Source: Streptomyces albireticuli
GTDB lineage: Bacteria; Actinomycetota; Actinomycetes; Streptomycetales; Streptomycetaceae
Direction of reading: 5' to 3'
NCBI RefSeq assembly: GCF_021228125.1
Contig: NZ_JAJQQS010000018.1
Coordinates: 144,039 to 208,038 of the forward strand
Length of the DNA stretch: 64,000 nucleotides
The notes beneath the pieces are model-generated. The model did not search any database and was not told the origin of the DNA. It saw only the letters and a list, made by a program, of their open reading frames with translations. Positions 53,701 to 61,160 of this stretch are shown piece by piece. Position 1 is the stretch's first letter. Each line of letters begins with the position of its first letter. The translations under genes were made by a program, and so were the position numbers.

Positions 53701-55657
53701 GCGCTACTACCTGCTCACCTCCGCCGGGTCCTCGTCGGGCTACCTGGTGCGCGGGCTCGACGCCGGGCAGTCGCTCCAGTACCAGGACTTCGTCAACGTC
53801 ATGACGTACGACCTGCACGGCTCGTGGAACAAGTTCGTCGGCCCGCAGGCACCGCTGTACGACGACGGGAGGGACAACGAGCTGGCCGACGCCGGCATCT
53901 ACGACGACAAGGGGGCCGACACCAAGGACTTCCAGAAGCACGGCTACTTCAACGTCGACTGGGCCTACCACTACTACCGCGGCGCGCTCCCGCCCGGCCG
54001 GATCAACCTCGGCATCCCGTACTACTCCCGGGGCTGGCGCGACGTGCAGGGCGGCTCGGACGGGCTGTGGGGGACCGCGGCCATGCCGGACCAGTCCAAG
54101 TGCCCGGAGGGCACAGGGGGCCGGGGGCCCGCCAACGCGCAGTCCTGCGGCCTGGGCGCGACCGGGATCGACAACGTCTGGCACGACACCGAGGACGGCC
54201 GCGAGGTCGGCGCCGGGTCCAACCCGCTGTGGCACACCAAGAACCTCCAGGACGGCGTCACGCCGGGATATCTGGGGTCCTACGGGGTGAAGGACGGGAA
54301 GCTGACCGGCACCTACGCCGAGAAGTACTCGGACGCCCTCGAATCGCCCTGGCTGTGGAACGACGCCAAGAAGGTCTTCCTCTCCACCGAGAACGAGCGG
54401 TCCGTCGACGCCAAGGCGAAGTACATCGCCGACAAGGACATCGGCGGCGCGATGGTCTGGGAGCTCGCCGGCGACTACACCAAGCGCCCGGGCGGCGAGT
54501 GGGGCATGGGCTACGACCTCACCACCCGCCTCGACAACGCCTTCAAGGGCGCGGGCGCGTACGGCAACGCCAAGGCAGGGGGACGGACACAGCCGAGGGA
54601 GGTGATCGACGTCAAGGCGGAGCTGGTCGACTTCCCCACGGGGAAGGACGACTTCTACCCGGTGCAGCCCAAGCTGCGGATCACCAATGACAGCAAGGCG
54701 ACCCTCGGCCGGGGGACCGAGATCTCGTTCGACATCCCGACCTCGACACCGCCGGTCGTCAAGGACAACGACTACAAGGAGATCAAGGGACTCACCCCGG
54801 GCCACACCGGCCCCAACGCCGGTGGCCTGAAGGGCGACTTCCACCGGCTCACGCTCAAGCTCGGCTACTGCGAGGACCTGCCACCGGGCAAGTACCGGGA
54901 CATCGACCTCAAGTACTACCTGCCGGTCACCGGCCCCGCGAACGTCACCTTCAAGGTCGGGGACAAGGAGTTCGGCAGCACGGGCGACCAGCGCCGCGAG
55001 GTCGACGTCGTCGATCCGCCGGCCCCCGCCTCCGGGGACCGCTGCCAGGCGGCCGACTACACGAAGGGGCAGGTCTACCGGCCCGACGGCGGACGGCTGT
55101 GGCGGATGTACGACAAGGGGGACAAGGGCTGGATGTTCGAGTACGGCGACAGCCCCTCGGGCCGGCCGATGATGATCGACAACAACCCCGACCAGTCCCG
55201 CGTCCATCTGGTGGAGCTCGGCGAGTCGAACCCCAACCAGTACTGGCGGATCCGTCCGGCCGGAGACGGCCTCTTCACGATCGGTAGCGGCGACCGCTGT
55301 ATGACCGCGGCCGACTCCCGTGAGGACGTCGCCTCGGTCGGCTGTGACGGACGCGCCGAGCAGAAGTGGAAACTCGTCCCCATCGCCGACAACGGCGGTG
55401 AGGGGGCACCCGGTGGCCCCAGGCACAACGGCCTGTTCAAGCTCCGCTCGGCCGTCGGCGACCACGACGTCGAGGTCGCCAACGGCACGACGACCCGGGA
55501 GACCCACATCGTGAACGGCGACCCGTCGGCCTCGACGGCCGCGTTCGTGAAGCACGACGGCTGGTACTGGTACGCCCAGTGGTACACCACCGTCGCCCCC
55601 GGGCAGGCCGAGTCCAACGGCGGCAAGCCGTGGAAGAAGCTCGGTCCCGCCGCGTAG
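50717..55657 (+). CDS. Giant secreted RIP-hemopexin-lectin-GH18 chitinase protein
   Basis: A 1646-residue exported protein. Order: signal/anchor helix (21-42); ribosome-inactivating-protein domain (46-310) with the N-glycosidase pair E227/R230 in VVIAEGLRDYAI and W268 in a ricin W211-like position; four hemopexin-type repeats (333-595, e.g. DVLLFNGPNYQRV, YFFKGDQYALV); a ricin-B trefoil (611-733); linker; GH18 chitinase (804-1275) with GFNGVDIDYEYP, general acid E948; a ChiC-type beta domain (1296-1420); and a final lectin-like domain (1450-1646). Predicted acts: depurinate rRNA of a chitin-bearing eukaryote after wall or gut attack (inference). ATG 50717 has GAGG 6 bases upstream. Confidence 0.9.
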   Translation: MTGAVECGRRRGRGPADWAGMVVALVVLALTAGLLQAPPAAAQDERSAAYQALMTRLTERYSAPYRDRYRVTVPRVDGEELGAESILALYTGARPPEGDTTTDIGVIFRPEDAYIVGFYVVRGDQRDVWYLNDQFTRAQRTWLENFAQGQRGRARQLAYTSNYQDLRDRTGRYEMGDTGGTRSTWPLVNQNNINRAIEDFRTAPTPSQGQVREARGAVMVMAVVIAEGLRDYAIRTRVIQTLEGVRYDAAGRRQDVLTQADEAAINAWAANSTLVSDANADDPQRFAELTDPLREDNRLRLAILKRGCARFDPRPPRSMESSPGQCSKTGKPIQAAVSINDHADVLLFNGPNYQRVRHATVVSGGKRIPSWGLSGGADAVRSISEDVPALRGTVFVNGIDAAIRLPGHPKDLLLFSGDQYLRLSLDKEAAGQGLLGGTIATGPMKIAETFRPLAGTVFADGIDTAVAVQGNNAYFFKGDQYALVGIDIDGTGDKLINGPKKIADNWSALKSAGFSEGLDAAFYAPAPGGVWRQDPSGQFPPQPTMRTVFIKDGAYVSMRVNPGTVDDDYDTSGMIDDDWGGLRRSIFSAGDDVTRIPDSMRRPPKELPSGQFEGLAGRCLDVKDGARDYGTPVRLHDCNGSEAQDWTLPGDGTVRALDLCLDADHSGKDYGTKVQLWGCNGSEAQKWTRTDAHELKNDNADLCLDVPGSVPGDGRQLQLWGCNGSDAQKWVLNALSGQDKPKPGPGDAGDPFDDSADDRGTKPASSGDCRPEGMTPAKGVSARYCDVYDDAGREWVGKDRTRRMVGYFTGWRAGTNGDPRYLVSNIPWSKVSHINYAFARVDDDRISIGDPGDAKNPATGMTWDGAKNAMDPSLPYKGHFNLLNTYKKKHPAVKTLISVGGWADTRNFYTMTTNGDGSVNQAGIDRFADSVTEFLDRYGFNGVDIDYEYPTALPNTGNPKDWDVSNPRRKGLQQGYNALMKTLREKLDKAGSDKGRYYLLTSAGSSSGYLVRGLDAGQSLQYQDFVNVMTYDLHGSWNKFVGPQAPLYDDGRDNELADAGIYDDKGADTKDFQKHGYFNVDWAYHYYRGALPPGRINLGIPYYSRGWRDVQGGSDGLWGTAAMPDQSKCPEGTGGRGPANAQSCGLGATGIDNVWHDTEDGREVGAGSNPLWHTKNLQDGVTPGYLGSYGVKDGKLTGTYAEKYSDALESPWLWNDAKKVFLSTENERSVDAKAKYIADKDIGGAMVWELAGDYTKRPGGEWGMGYDLTTRLDNAFKGAGAYGNAKAGGRTQPREVIDVKAELVDFPTGKDDFYPVQPKLRITNDSKATLGRGTEISFDIPTSTPPVVKDNDYKEIKGLTPGHTGPNAGGLKGDFHRLTLKLGYCEDLPPGKYRDIDLKYYLPVTGPANVTFKVGDKEFGSTGDQRREVDVVDPPAPASGDRCQAADYTKGQVYRPDGGRLWRMYDKGDKGWMFEYGDSPSGRPMMIDNNPDQSRVHLVELGESNPNQYWRIRPAGDGLFTIGSGDRCMTAADSREDVASVGCDGRAEQKWKLVPIADNGGEGAPGGPRHNGLFKLRSAVGDHDVEVANGTTTRETHIVNGDPSASTAAFVKHDGWYWYAQWYTTVAPGQAESNGGKPWKKLGPAA

Positions 55658-55677
55658 CGAGCAGGGTGGACAACGGT

Positions 55678-55713
55678 GGCCCGGCGGAGCGACAACGCTC
55701 CGCCGGGCCTTTT
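55678..55713 (+). terminator. Rho-independent terminator of the giant gene
   Basis: GGCCCGGCGGAGCG-acaa-CGCTCCGCCGGGCC followed by TTTTCC, 20 bp past the stop. Confidence 0.93.
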
Positions 55714-55962
55714 CCGTCATTCAATTCGACGGCGCCCGTACGAGGTGGGCCCGGGCAGAAACCGCCCCCTCATGGGCGCTTCCCTCACACCTCACCCCCA
55801 AAGTGCGGTCCCCCACCACATAGGCCCCTCACCTGCACCTTCCTAGGAGCCGGACCGCCGCGACAGTCACCCACCGTGCCCCAGTGGAAGCCGGCGTCGC
55901 GGCGCTCGCCCGCCGCATGGCCGGCCCGTCGGGGCGGGGCCGTCCCGCCGCGGGGTATCGAT
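55714..55962. other. Intergenic region, no gene seen
   Basis: No frame with family-like sequence. The region leads into the ArsR operator at 55963. Confidence 0.4.
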
Positions 55963-55994
55963 GTAGCGAATTGCAGAATTTTGCAATTCACTAC
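55963..55994 (+). promoter_or_regulatory. ArsR-type operator of the sulP operon
   Basis: GTAG-c-GAATTGCA and TGCAATTC-a-CTAC form a 32-bp inverted repeat with a 6-base centre GAATTT. It lies 93 bp before the arsR gene. The AT-rich GAATTG/CAATTC halves recur upstream of the second arsR operon (61161-61182). Confidence 0.75.
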
Positions 55995-56086
55995 ATGATG
56001 TCTTCGCTGTGTCCGTAGGTAGCCGCGGGCACAGCACCAGACGCTGCCCCGGACGGGGGCAGGTGAGGCGAGAGGCTGAGGGTGTC

Positions 56087-56428
56087 GTGCCGGTTCCGCT
56101 GTATCAGGTGAAGGCCGAGTTCTTCCGGATGCTGGGGCATCCGGTGCGTATCCGGGTGCTGGAGCTGCTCCAGGACGGGCCCCTGCCCGTGCGGGACCTG
56201 CTGGCCGCGATCGAGATCGAGCCGGCGGCACTCTCCCAGCAGCTGGCGGTGCTGCGCCGGTCGGGCATCGTGACCTCCGCGCGTACGGGTTCGACGGTCG
56301 TCTACGAGCTCGCGGGCGGGGATGTGGCCGAGCTGATGCGCGCGGCCCGCCGCATCCTGACCGAGATGCTCGCCGGGCAGCACGAGCTCCTCGAAGAGCT
56401 GCGTGAGGCCGAGGTCGCCACGCAGTGA
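56087..56428 (+). CDS. ArsR-family repressor, copy A
   Basis: A 113-residue winged-helix repressor. It shows the ArsR pattern FFRMLGHPVRIRVLELLQDG, PLPVRDLLAAIEIEPAALSQ, QLAVLRRSGIVTSARTGSTV and YELAGGDVAELMRAARRI. No CxC metal site of the ArsR3 type. GTG 56087 is chosen with CTGAGGG upstream. Its stop overlaps the sulP start (GTGA). It is more than 90 percent identical to copy B at 60520-60870 on the other strand, including a 108-bp stretch without a mismatch. It probably represses this operon through the upstream inverted repeat. Confidence 0.92.
   Translation: MPVPLYQVKAEFFRMLGHPVRIRVLELLQDGPLPVRDLLAAIEIEPAALSQQLAVLRRSGIVTSARTGSTVVYELAGGDVAELMRAARRILTEMLAGQHELLEELREAEVATQ
56117..56224 (+). 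repeat. 108-bp inverted repeat, left copy (in arsR copy A)
   Basis: From GAGTTCTTCCGGATGCTGGG to GCGATCGAGATCGAGCCG the sequence is identical to the reverse complement of 60727-60834. The two copies face each other 4.5 kb apart. Identity stays high but not perfect for the remaining 200 bp of the two genes. Confidence 0.9.
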
Positions 56429-58203
56429 GTGCCACCGTGACCGCCCGGGGCCTCTCCCGGTTCCGTGGACTGCTGCCTGCCCGTGCCGACTGGGTGTTGA
56501 TGGGGCGCGACCCTCGCCGGGATCTGCTGGCGGGTCTGACAGTGGCGATCGTGGCACTGCCACTCGCCCTGGGGTTCGGGGTCTCCTCCGGCCTGGGCGC
56601 CGAGGCCGGGCTGGCCACGGCCGTGGTCGCCGGCGCGCTGGCCGCGGTCTTCGGCGGGTCGAATCTCCAGGTGTCGGGGCCGACCGGGGCGATGACCGTG
56701 GTCCTGGTCCCGATCGTCGCCCGGTACGGGCCCGGCGGCGTCCTTACGGTGGGTCTGCTCGCCGGCCTGATGCTGATCGCGCTCGCGCTCGCCCGCGCCG
56801 GGCGGTACATGCGCTACGTCCCCGCCCCGGTGGTGGAGGGCTTCACCCTGGGCATCGCCTGCGTGATCGCCTTGCAGCAGGTGCCGAACGCCCTGGGGGT
56901 GGCCAAGCCGGAGGGCGAGAAGATCCTGGCGGTGACGTGGCGCGCCATCGAGGCGTTCGTGAAGTCGCCCAACTGGAGTGCGCTCGCGCTCACGGGCGCG
57001 GTGGCCGCGGTCACGCTGCTGGGCGCACGGTGGCGGCCCACGGTCCCGTTCTCGATCCTGGCGGTGACGGGCGCGACCGTCGCCGCGCAGGTCGGCCATC
57101 TGGGGGCTCGTCCGATCGGCGACCTGCCGGCCGGGCTGCCCGCGCCGTCCCTGGCCTTCCTCGACCCCGGTGCGCTGGGATCGCTGCTGGCGCCCGCCGT
57201 GGCGGTGGCGGCGCTGGCCGCGCTGGAGTCCTTGCTGTCGGCGTCGGTGGCGGACGGCATGACGGTGGGGCCCAAGCACGATCCGGACCGGGAGCTGTTC
57301 GGGCAGGGCCTCGCCAACCTGGCGGCCCCGCTGTTCGGCGGGGTACCGGCCACCGGTGCGATAGCCCGTACGGCGGTGAACGTCCGTACCGGCGCGTGCT
57401 CGCGGCTGGCTTCCCTCACCCACGCCGTGATCCTGGCCGTCATCGTCTTCGCCGCCGCCCCGCTGGTCTCGCGCATTCCGCTGGCCGCGCTCGCCGGTGT
57501 GCTCATCGCGACCGCTATCCGCATGGTGGAGACGGCGAGCCTGCGGGCGATGACCCGTGCCACACGCTCCGACGCGACCGTTCTCGTCCTGACCGCCGTC
57601 GCCACCCTGGCCCTGGACCTGGTCTACGCGGTCGTCCTCGGCCTTCTGGTGGCCGGCGCGCTCGCCCTGCGGGCTGTGGCCGGGCAGGCCCGCCTTCACC
57701 GGGTGCCACTGGCCGCCGACCTGCCCGACGGCCACAGGGCAGAGGACCACGCGCTGCTGACCGAGCACATCGTGGCGTACCGGATCGACGGACCGCTGTT
57801 CTTCGCCGCCGCCCACCGCTTCCTGCGCGAACTCTCCGAGGTCGCCGACGTGCGCGTGGTGATCCTGCGCATGTCCCGCGTGAGCACCATCGACGCCACC
57901 GGCGCCCTGGCCCTCAAGGACGCGGTGACCGAACTGAACCGGCGCGGCATCACCGTCCTGGCCTCCGGCATCCGCCCCGGCCAGCTACGCGTTCTGGCCT
58001 CCGTCGGCACCCTGGACCTGCTCCGGCCCCACGGCCACGACCACCCCACCACGCCCGAGGCCCTCGCCGCCGCCCGCGCCCACCTGCGCGGCACCGGGCT
58101 GCCGGCCGTCCCCGCCCAGCCCGCACCCGCACCCGCACCCGCACCCGCACCCGCACCCGCACCCGCACCCGCACCCGCGATCACCGAGGAGCCCTCTCGA
58201 TGA
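56425..58203 (+). CDS. SulP-family anion transporter with STAS domain
   Basis: A 592-residue SulP/SLC26-type carrier for sulfate, bicarbonate or similar anions. About 11-12 membrane segments (residues 35-415) include VAIVALPLALGFGVSSGLGA, NLQVSGPTGAMTVVL and LAALESLLSASVADGM. The STAS domain follows (about 440-550): GPLFFAAAHRFL and DVRVVILRMSRVSTIDATGA. The last 40 residues are a run of AP dipeptides encoded by a CCCGCA repeat, likely variable in length. The GTG start overlaps the arsR stop. Its stop overlaps the PPOX gene (ATGA). Confidence 0.93.
   Translation: MSATVTARGLSRFRGLLPARADWVLMGRDPRRDLLAGLTVAIVALPLALGFGVSSGLGAEAGLATAVVAGALAAVFGGSNLQVSGPTGAMTVVLVPIVARYGPGGVLTVGLLAGLMLIALALARAGRYMRYVPAPVVEGFTLGIACVIALQQVPNALGVAKPEGEKILAVTWRAIEAFVKSPNWSALALTGAVAAVTLLGARWRPTVPFSILAVTGATVAAQVGHLGARPIGDLPAGLPAPSLAFLDPGALGSLLAPAVAVAALAALESLLSASVADGMTVGPKHDPDRELFGQGLANLAAPLFGGVPATGAIARTAVNVRTGACSRLASLTHAVILAVIVFAAAPLVSRIPLAALAGVLIATAIRMVETASLRAMTRATRSDATVLVLTAVATLALDLVYAVVLGLLVAGALALRAVAGQARLHRVPLAADLPDGHRAEDHALLTEHIVAYRIDGPLFFAAAHRFLRELSEVADVRVVILRMSRVSTIDATGALALKDAVTELNRRGITVLASGIRPGQLRVLASVGTLDLLRPHGHDHPTTPEALAAARAHLRGTGLPAVPAQPAPAPAPAPAPAPAPAPAPAITEEPSR
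58118..58178 (+). repeat. CCCGCA hexanucleotide repeat in sulP
   Basis: About ten tandem copies of CCCGCA encode the (Ala-Pro)n tail. Hexamer units keep the frame, so length changes would not truncate the protein. Confidence 0.85.
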
Positions 58204-58655
58204 CCACCGCCCCCTCGCCACGCCGCATGCTCGACGTCTCCGGTGAGGAAGCCTGGTACATGCTCGGCGGTGCCTCACAAGGCCGCCTCGTATACGAGCA
58301 ACGCGACGCCCTCGCCGTGCGGCCCGCCTCACACGTCCTGGAATACGGGCGTCTGGTCATCCGCGTCCCGGCCCCCGGCGCCGCGTTCTCCACCCGGATC
58401 AGCGTCACGTACCACTGCGACTACCTGCACCCCAATACCGGCACCGGCTGGGCGGTGACGGCGGGCGGCCTGGCCGAGGTGGTCACCGACCGGGACGAGG
58501 CCGCCCACTACCGGCGCACCCTCCCCGGCTGGGCCCACGGTCCCCACGACATCCTGCTGCGCATTCACCCGCAGACCGTGACCGGCTTCCGTTTCGCCCA
58601 CACCACAGCCCCGGCCCGGACGGGCGGCGGCACGGGTGGGTCCGCGGCCTCGTGA
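58200..58655 (+). CDS. PPOX-class pyridoxamine 5'-phosphate oxidase family protein
   Basis: A 151-residue split-barrel FMN-type protein: SGEEAWYMLGGASQGRLVYE as the N-terminal strand, ALAVRPASHVLEYGRLVIRV, FSTRISVTYHCDYLHPNTGT, GWAVTAGGLAEVVTDRDEAA, and HDILLRIHPQTVTGFRF. Similar small proteins accompany stress and nitroreductase-like functions in Streptomyces; cofactor FMN or F420. Start overlaps the sulP stop (ATGA) and its own stop overlaps the next gene (GTGA). Confidence 0.85.
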   Translation: MTTAPSPRRMLDVSGEEAWYMLGGASQGRLVYEQRDALAVRPASHVLEYGRLVIRVPAPGAAFSTRISVTYHCDYLHPNTGTGWAVTAGGLAEVVTDRDEAAHYRRTLPGWAHGPHDILLRIHPQTVTGFRFAHTTAPARTGGGTGGSAAS

Positions 58656-59122
58656 AAGCACCCGCCACCCTGCCGTACCGGCACGTGCTGACCCTGCCGA
58701 CGGTCCCGGCCTCGGTTTCCCTGGCCCGTCGCACCGCCCAGGTGGCCTATTCCGGCTGGGACATCCGCCCCAGCCGCCACGTCCTGGACGCAGCCCTCCT
58801 CATGCTGAGCGAGCTGGTCACCAACAGCGTCCGCCACGCCGCCGTCGCCTCGCCCCAGCTGACCGTCACCTACGCCGCCGGCCAGGACGCCCTCGCCTTC
58901 GCCGTCCACGACCGTCACCCCCACCGGCCCGATGCGGCGTCCTTCACGGACGGCCCCGGCGGGCTCGGTCTCATCGGCGAACTCACCACGGAACTGGGAG
59001 GCGCCTTCTCGGTGCTGCCGGATGCCGACGGCGGCGGCAAGAACATCTGGATCGTCCTGCCGACCCGGCCCGGGCAGCGCGGTACCGGGTCCACCGAAAG
59101 AAGCGTGCGAGGAACATCATGA
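58652..59122 (+). CDS. RsbW-like ATP-binding anti-sigma regulatory protein
   Basis: A 156-residue HATPase_c protein of the RsbW/SpoIIAB type: DAALLMLSELVTNSVRHAAV is the N box, DRHPHRPDAA the G1 region and GGLGLIGELTTELG the G2 box. Such proteins bind a sigma factor or a partner anti-anti-sigma and may phosphorylate it. GTG start overlaps the previous stop; the next gene, a STAS-like protein, overlaps its stop (ATGA) and is the probable partner. Confidence 0.9.
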   Translation: MKAPATLPYRHVLTLPTVPASVSLARRTAQVAYSGWDIRPSRHVLDAALLMLSELVTNSVRHAAVASPQLTVTYAAGQDALAFAVHDRHPHRPDAASFTDGPGGLGLIGELTTELGGAFSVLPDADGGGKNIWIVLPTRPGQRGTGSTERSVRGTS

Positions 59123-59526
59123 CGATCGAGTGGTCCTACACCGTCCATGACAGCCTGGGTGTCCTGGCGCTCTCCGGCTACCTCGGCGCTCAGGCCGCGG
59201 GTCGCTTCGGCGGTGCCGTCGGCTGGGCCGCCGCCCGCGGCACCGGCCCTCTCATCCTCGACCTCGCCCGGCTCAACGGCTGGTCCGTGGCAGGACAGCA
59301 CGCCATCGCCGAGGCCGCCCTCCACCTCACCGCCCACGGCCGGCCGCTGGCACTCGCCGCGATCCCCGCCGACGGCTCCCTCGTCCCCGACGCGGCACAA
59401 CCCCCCGTGCCCGTCCACCCCGACCTGACGGCTGCCCTGGCCTCCTACCGGTCACCGGCAAACACGTCAGGACAGCGGCAATGGCACACCACGGCCTGGC
59501 CCCAGGACACACCGCGGGTCAACTGA
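59119..59526 (+). CDS. STAS-domain anti-anti-sigma-like protein
   Basis: A 135-residue protein with a STAS-like fold: EWSYTVHDSLGVLALSGYLG, GPLILDLARLNGWSVAGQHA, then HGRPLALAAIPADGSLV. The phosphorylatable Ser/Thr position of SpoIIAA corresponds to the WSVAGQ loop, but I cannot confirm the residue. It forms the expected pair with the preceding RsbW-like protein in one ArsR-headed operon. The final 25 residues are disordered-looking. Confidence 0.82.
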   Translation: MTIEWSYTVHDSLGVLALSGYLGAQAAGRFGGAVGWAAARGTGPLILDLARLNGWSVAGQHAIAEAALHLTAHGRPLALAAIPADGSLVPDAAQPPVPVHPDLTAALASYRSPANTSGQRQWHTTAWPQDTPRVN

Positions 59527-59543
59527 CCCCCGGACAGCACTGC

Positions 59544-59586
59544 GGTCCGCACTCGGCGGCCGGGGAGAGACCGCCGAGTGCGGACC
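59544..59586. terminator. Bidirectional terminator between the two ArsR operons
   Basis: GGTCCGCACTCGGCGG and its perfect complement around an 11-base loop, located between the convergent operons. Confidence 0.85.
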
Positions 59587-59650
59587 ATGGGCCCCTGTGC
59601 GCCGACGCGCACAACCTCACACCGGTACAGAACCCGCTCTCGCCGTCCGG

Positions 59651-59830
59651 CTATTTGTCCGCGTGGCCGCCGAGATAGAACAGCAGCCAGATGAAACCGG
59701 CGAAGAGGTGGGTGACGAAGACATAGACCAGCACCCGCAGGGCGACCTGCCGTTCCGCCCGCTTCTCGCCCGCCTCCCCGGAGGCCGACGGGGACGGGGG
59801 CAAGGGCCGGTCGGAGGCGTCATCCGTCAT
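59651..59830 (-). CDS. DUF6126-like small membrane protein
   Basis: Fifty-nine residues with an acidic/proline start (MTDDASDRPLPPSPSASG), a basic middle (EKRAERQVALRVLVYV) and one membrane helix FVTHLFAGFIWLLFYLGGHA ending DK. This pattern matches DUF6126-type proteins of Streptomyces, of unknown function. GAGGAAGGAAACC precedes the ATG, and the ATG overlaps the stop of the gene upstream (ATGA). Last gene of the minus-strand ArsR operon. Confidence 0.85.
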   Translation of the reverse strand: MTDDASDRPLPPSPSASGEAGEKRAERQVALRVLVYVFVTHLFAGFIWLLFYLGGHADK

Positions 59831-60036
59831 GACGGGTTTCCTTCCTCGGACATCACGGGGACGGCCGGATTGTCGCCCGAGCCGTCGCGCGGGGTGGTGG
59901 GCACGGTGACGGGGCGCACGCGAACCCCTACCCCTGTCCTGGAGGCCCAGGCGACGAGGGAGCGGATCTCCTGCGCGTCGGCCGTGTGCGCGGGCCGGCT
60001 GCCGTCGGGGTGCAGGTAGGTGATCTCAAAACACAC
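59827..60036 (-). CDS. Small hypothetical protein
   Basis: A 69-residue protein, MCFEITYLHPDGSRPAHTAD and EIRSLVAWASRTGVGVRVRP, with a compact alpha/beta look in the first 45 residues and a disordered end. Not recognised. GTG 60036 overlaps the HATPase stop by 11 bases, and its stop overlaps the DUF6126-like start (ATGA). The overlaps and codon bias support it as a real gene. Confidence 0.65.
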   Translation of the reverse strand: MCFEITYLHPDGSRPAHTADAQEIRSLVAWASRTGVGVRVRPVTVPTTPRDGSGDNPAVPVMSEEGNPS

Positions 60037-60523
60037 GGGAAGCGACGCGCCTTCCGTAGGAGCTCAGCTCGTCGGGCACCTGGAACCGGACCAGGACCAC
60101 CTTGCCGCAGCCGTGCGCGGCAGGCTCCACGCCCAGCGCGCCGCCGTACGCGGCCGCCAGGTCACTGACGGTCCGCAGCCCTTCCCCCATCGCCTCGGGG
60201 GACAGGCGGGGAAGCCGCGGGTCCTGATCCGCGACACCGATCACCAGCTGCCCGGCCCCCACCGCGATGGTCACGTCCGCCGTGGGGGACTGTTCGGCGG
60301 CGTGCCGTACGGCATTGGCGACCAGCTCGCTCACCACCAGCAGGACGGCTCCGGCGAAGGCCGTATCGGGGCGGAGCCCGTACTCGGTGAGCGCCATGGC
60401 GGTGTCACGACGTGTCTGCCGCACCGCCTCCGGAACCAGCGGAACACTCAGCAGGCGCCGCCACACAGGCGAGGCCCCCCGCGCACAGGCCACCGGCCGC
60501 GTGCGCCTGCGGTGCCACGTCAC
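60026..60523 (-). CDS. RsbW-like ATP-binding protein, second copy
   Basis: A 165-residue HATPase_c regulatory protein: FAGAVLLVVSELVANAVRHA (N box), VIGVADQDPRLP (G1), AMGEGLRTVSDLAAAYGGAL (G2) and a closing GCGKVVLVRFQVP. GTG 60523 overlaps the arsR stop (GTGA); the frame upstream of that is a shadow of arsR. Related in family, not closely in sequence, to the RsbW-like gene at 58652. Confidence 0.88.
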   Translation of the reverse strand: MTWHRRRTRPVACARGASPVWRRLLSVPLVPEAVRQTRRDTAMALTEYGLRPDTAFAGAVLLVVSELVANAVRHAAEQSPTADVTIAVGAGQLVIGVADQDPRLPRLSPEAMGEGLRTVSDLAAAYGGALGVEPAAHGCGKVVLVRFQVPDELSSYGRRVASRVF

Positions 60524-60870
60524 CGCGCGGCTCCCGTCTCCGCGTCGCGGAGCTCTTCGAGGAGCTCGTGCTGCCCGGCGAGCATCTCGGTCAGGATCCG
60601 GCGAGCCGCGCGCATCAGCTCGGCCACGTCCCCGCCCGCGAGCTCGTAGACGACGGTGGAGCCGGCGCGGGTGGCGGTGACGATGCCCGAGCGGCGCAGC
60701 ACCGCCAGCTGCTGGGACAGGCTGGACGGCTCGATCTCGATCGCGGCCAGCAGGTCCCGCACGGGCAGGGGCCCGTCCTGGAGCAGCTCCAGCACCCGGA
60801 TACGCACCGGATGCCCCAGCATCCGGAAGAACTCCGCCTTCGCCTGATACAGGGGAACCGGCGCCTTCAT
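60520..60870 (-). CDS. ArsR-family repressor, copy B
   Basis: A 116-residue near-copy of the repressor at 56087, with the same RMLGHPVRIRVLELLQDGPL core and only about eight substitutions up to the last ten residues (for example SS for AA in the recognition-helix region, EPSSLSQQ). ATG 60870 overlaps the stop of the 57-residue gene upstream (ATGA). It probably acts on the inverted repeats at 61091-61182. Because the two proteins are so similar, cross-regulation of both operons is likely (inference). Confidence 0.92.
   Translation of the reverse strand: MKAPVPLYQAKAEFFRMLGHPVRIRVLELLQDGPLPVRDLLAAIEIEPSSLSQQLAVLRRSGIVTATRAGSTVVYELAGGDVAELMRAARRILTEMLAGQHELLEELRDAETGAAR
60727..60834 (-). repeat. 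108-bp inverted repeat, right copy (in arsR copy B)
   Basis: Identical to the reverse complement of 56117-56224. Confidence 0.9.
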
Positions 60871-61040
60871 GACCGCTCACCTTCCATGTCCACACCGTTC
60901 TCACGAGCCAGACGCAACGCGTCCTCCAGCTCATCCGCCGCCACCGCGAGCGCATACGCGTCCCCGGCCTCCCGCGCGGCCTCCACAGCCGCCCCCGCCC
61001 GGCGCACCCGTGCCCGCGCCGCCTCGACGAACCCGCCCAC
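60867..61040 (-). CDS. Small coiled-coil protein heading the second ArsR operon
   Basis: A 57-residue helical protein (VEAARARVRRAGAAVEAARE, YALAVAADELEDALRLAREN) with heptad-like hydrophobics, probably a short coiled coil. Not a named family. GTG 61040 is chosen for GGAGG 6 bases upstream; the frame is open to 61169 but upstream codons are not gene-like. Its stop overlaps the arsR start in ATGA, so it is first in the operon. Confidence 0.7.
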   Translation of the reverse strand: MGGFVEAARARVRRAGAAVEAAREAGDAYALAVAADELEDALRLARENGVDMEGERS

Positions 61041-61090
61041 CCCGAACCTCCGCACCCGGCACAGCTTGACCACTACGGCAACTAATGAAT

Positions 61091-61106
61091 TGAAGAACTC
61101 TTCAAG
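61091..61106 (-). promoter_or_regulatory. Inverted repeat before the second ArsR operon
   Basis: TTGAAGA-ac-TCTTCAA, perfect 7-bp arms, 51 bp upstream of the first gene. A likely ArsR site. Confidence 0.65.
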
Positions 61107-61160
61107 TCTACCGCTCCAGGGGCGACCCGGCTCAAGCCGGCACACGTACCGACACGTAGA

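Noticed and set aside
52742..55720. A 992-codon open frame on the minus strand inside the chitinase part of the giant gene
   Set aside because: Valine/glycine/arginine-rich with no family signal and no ribosome site. It is the antisense shadow of a very G/C-rich coding sequence; the plus strand carries clear domain motifs.
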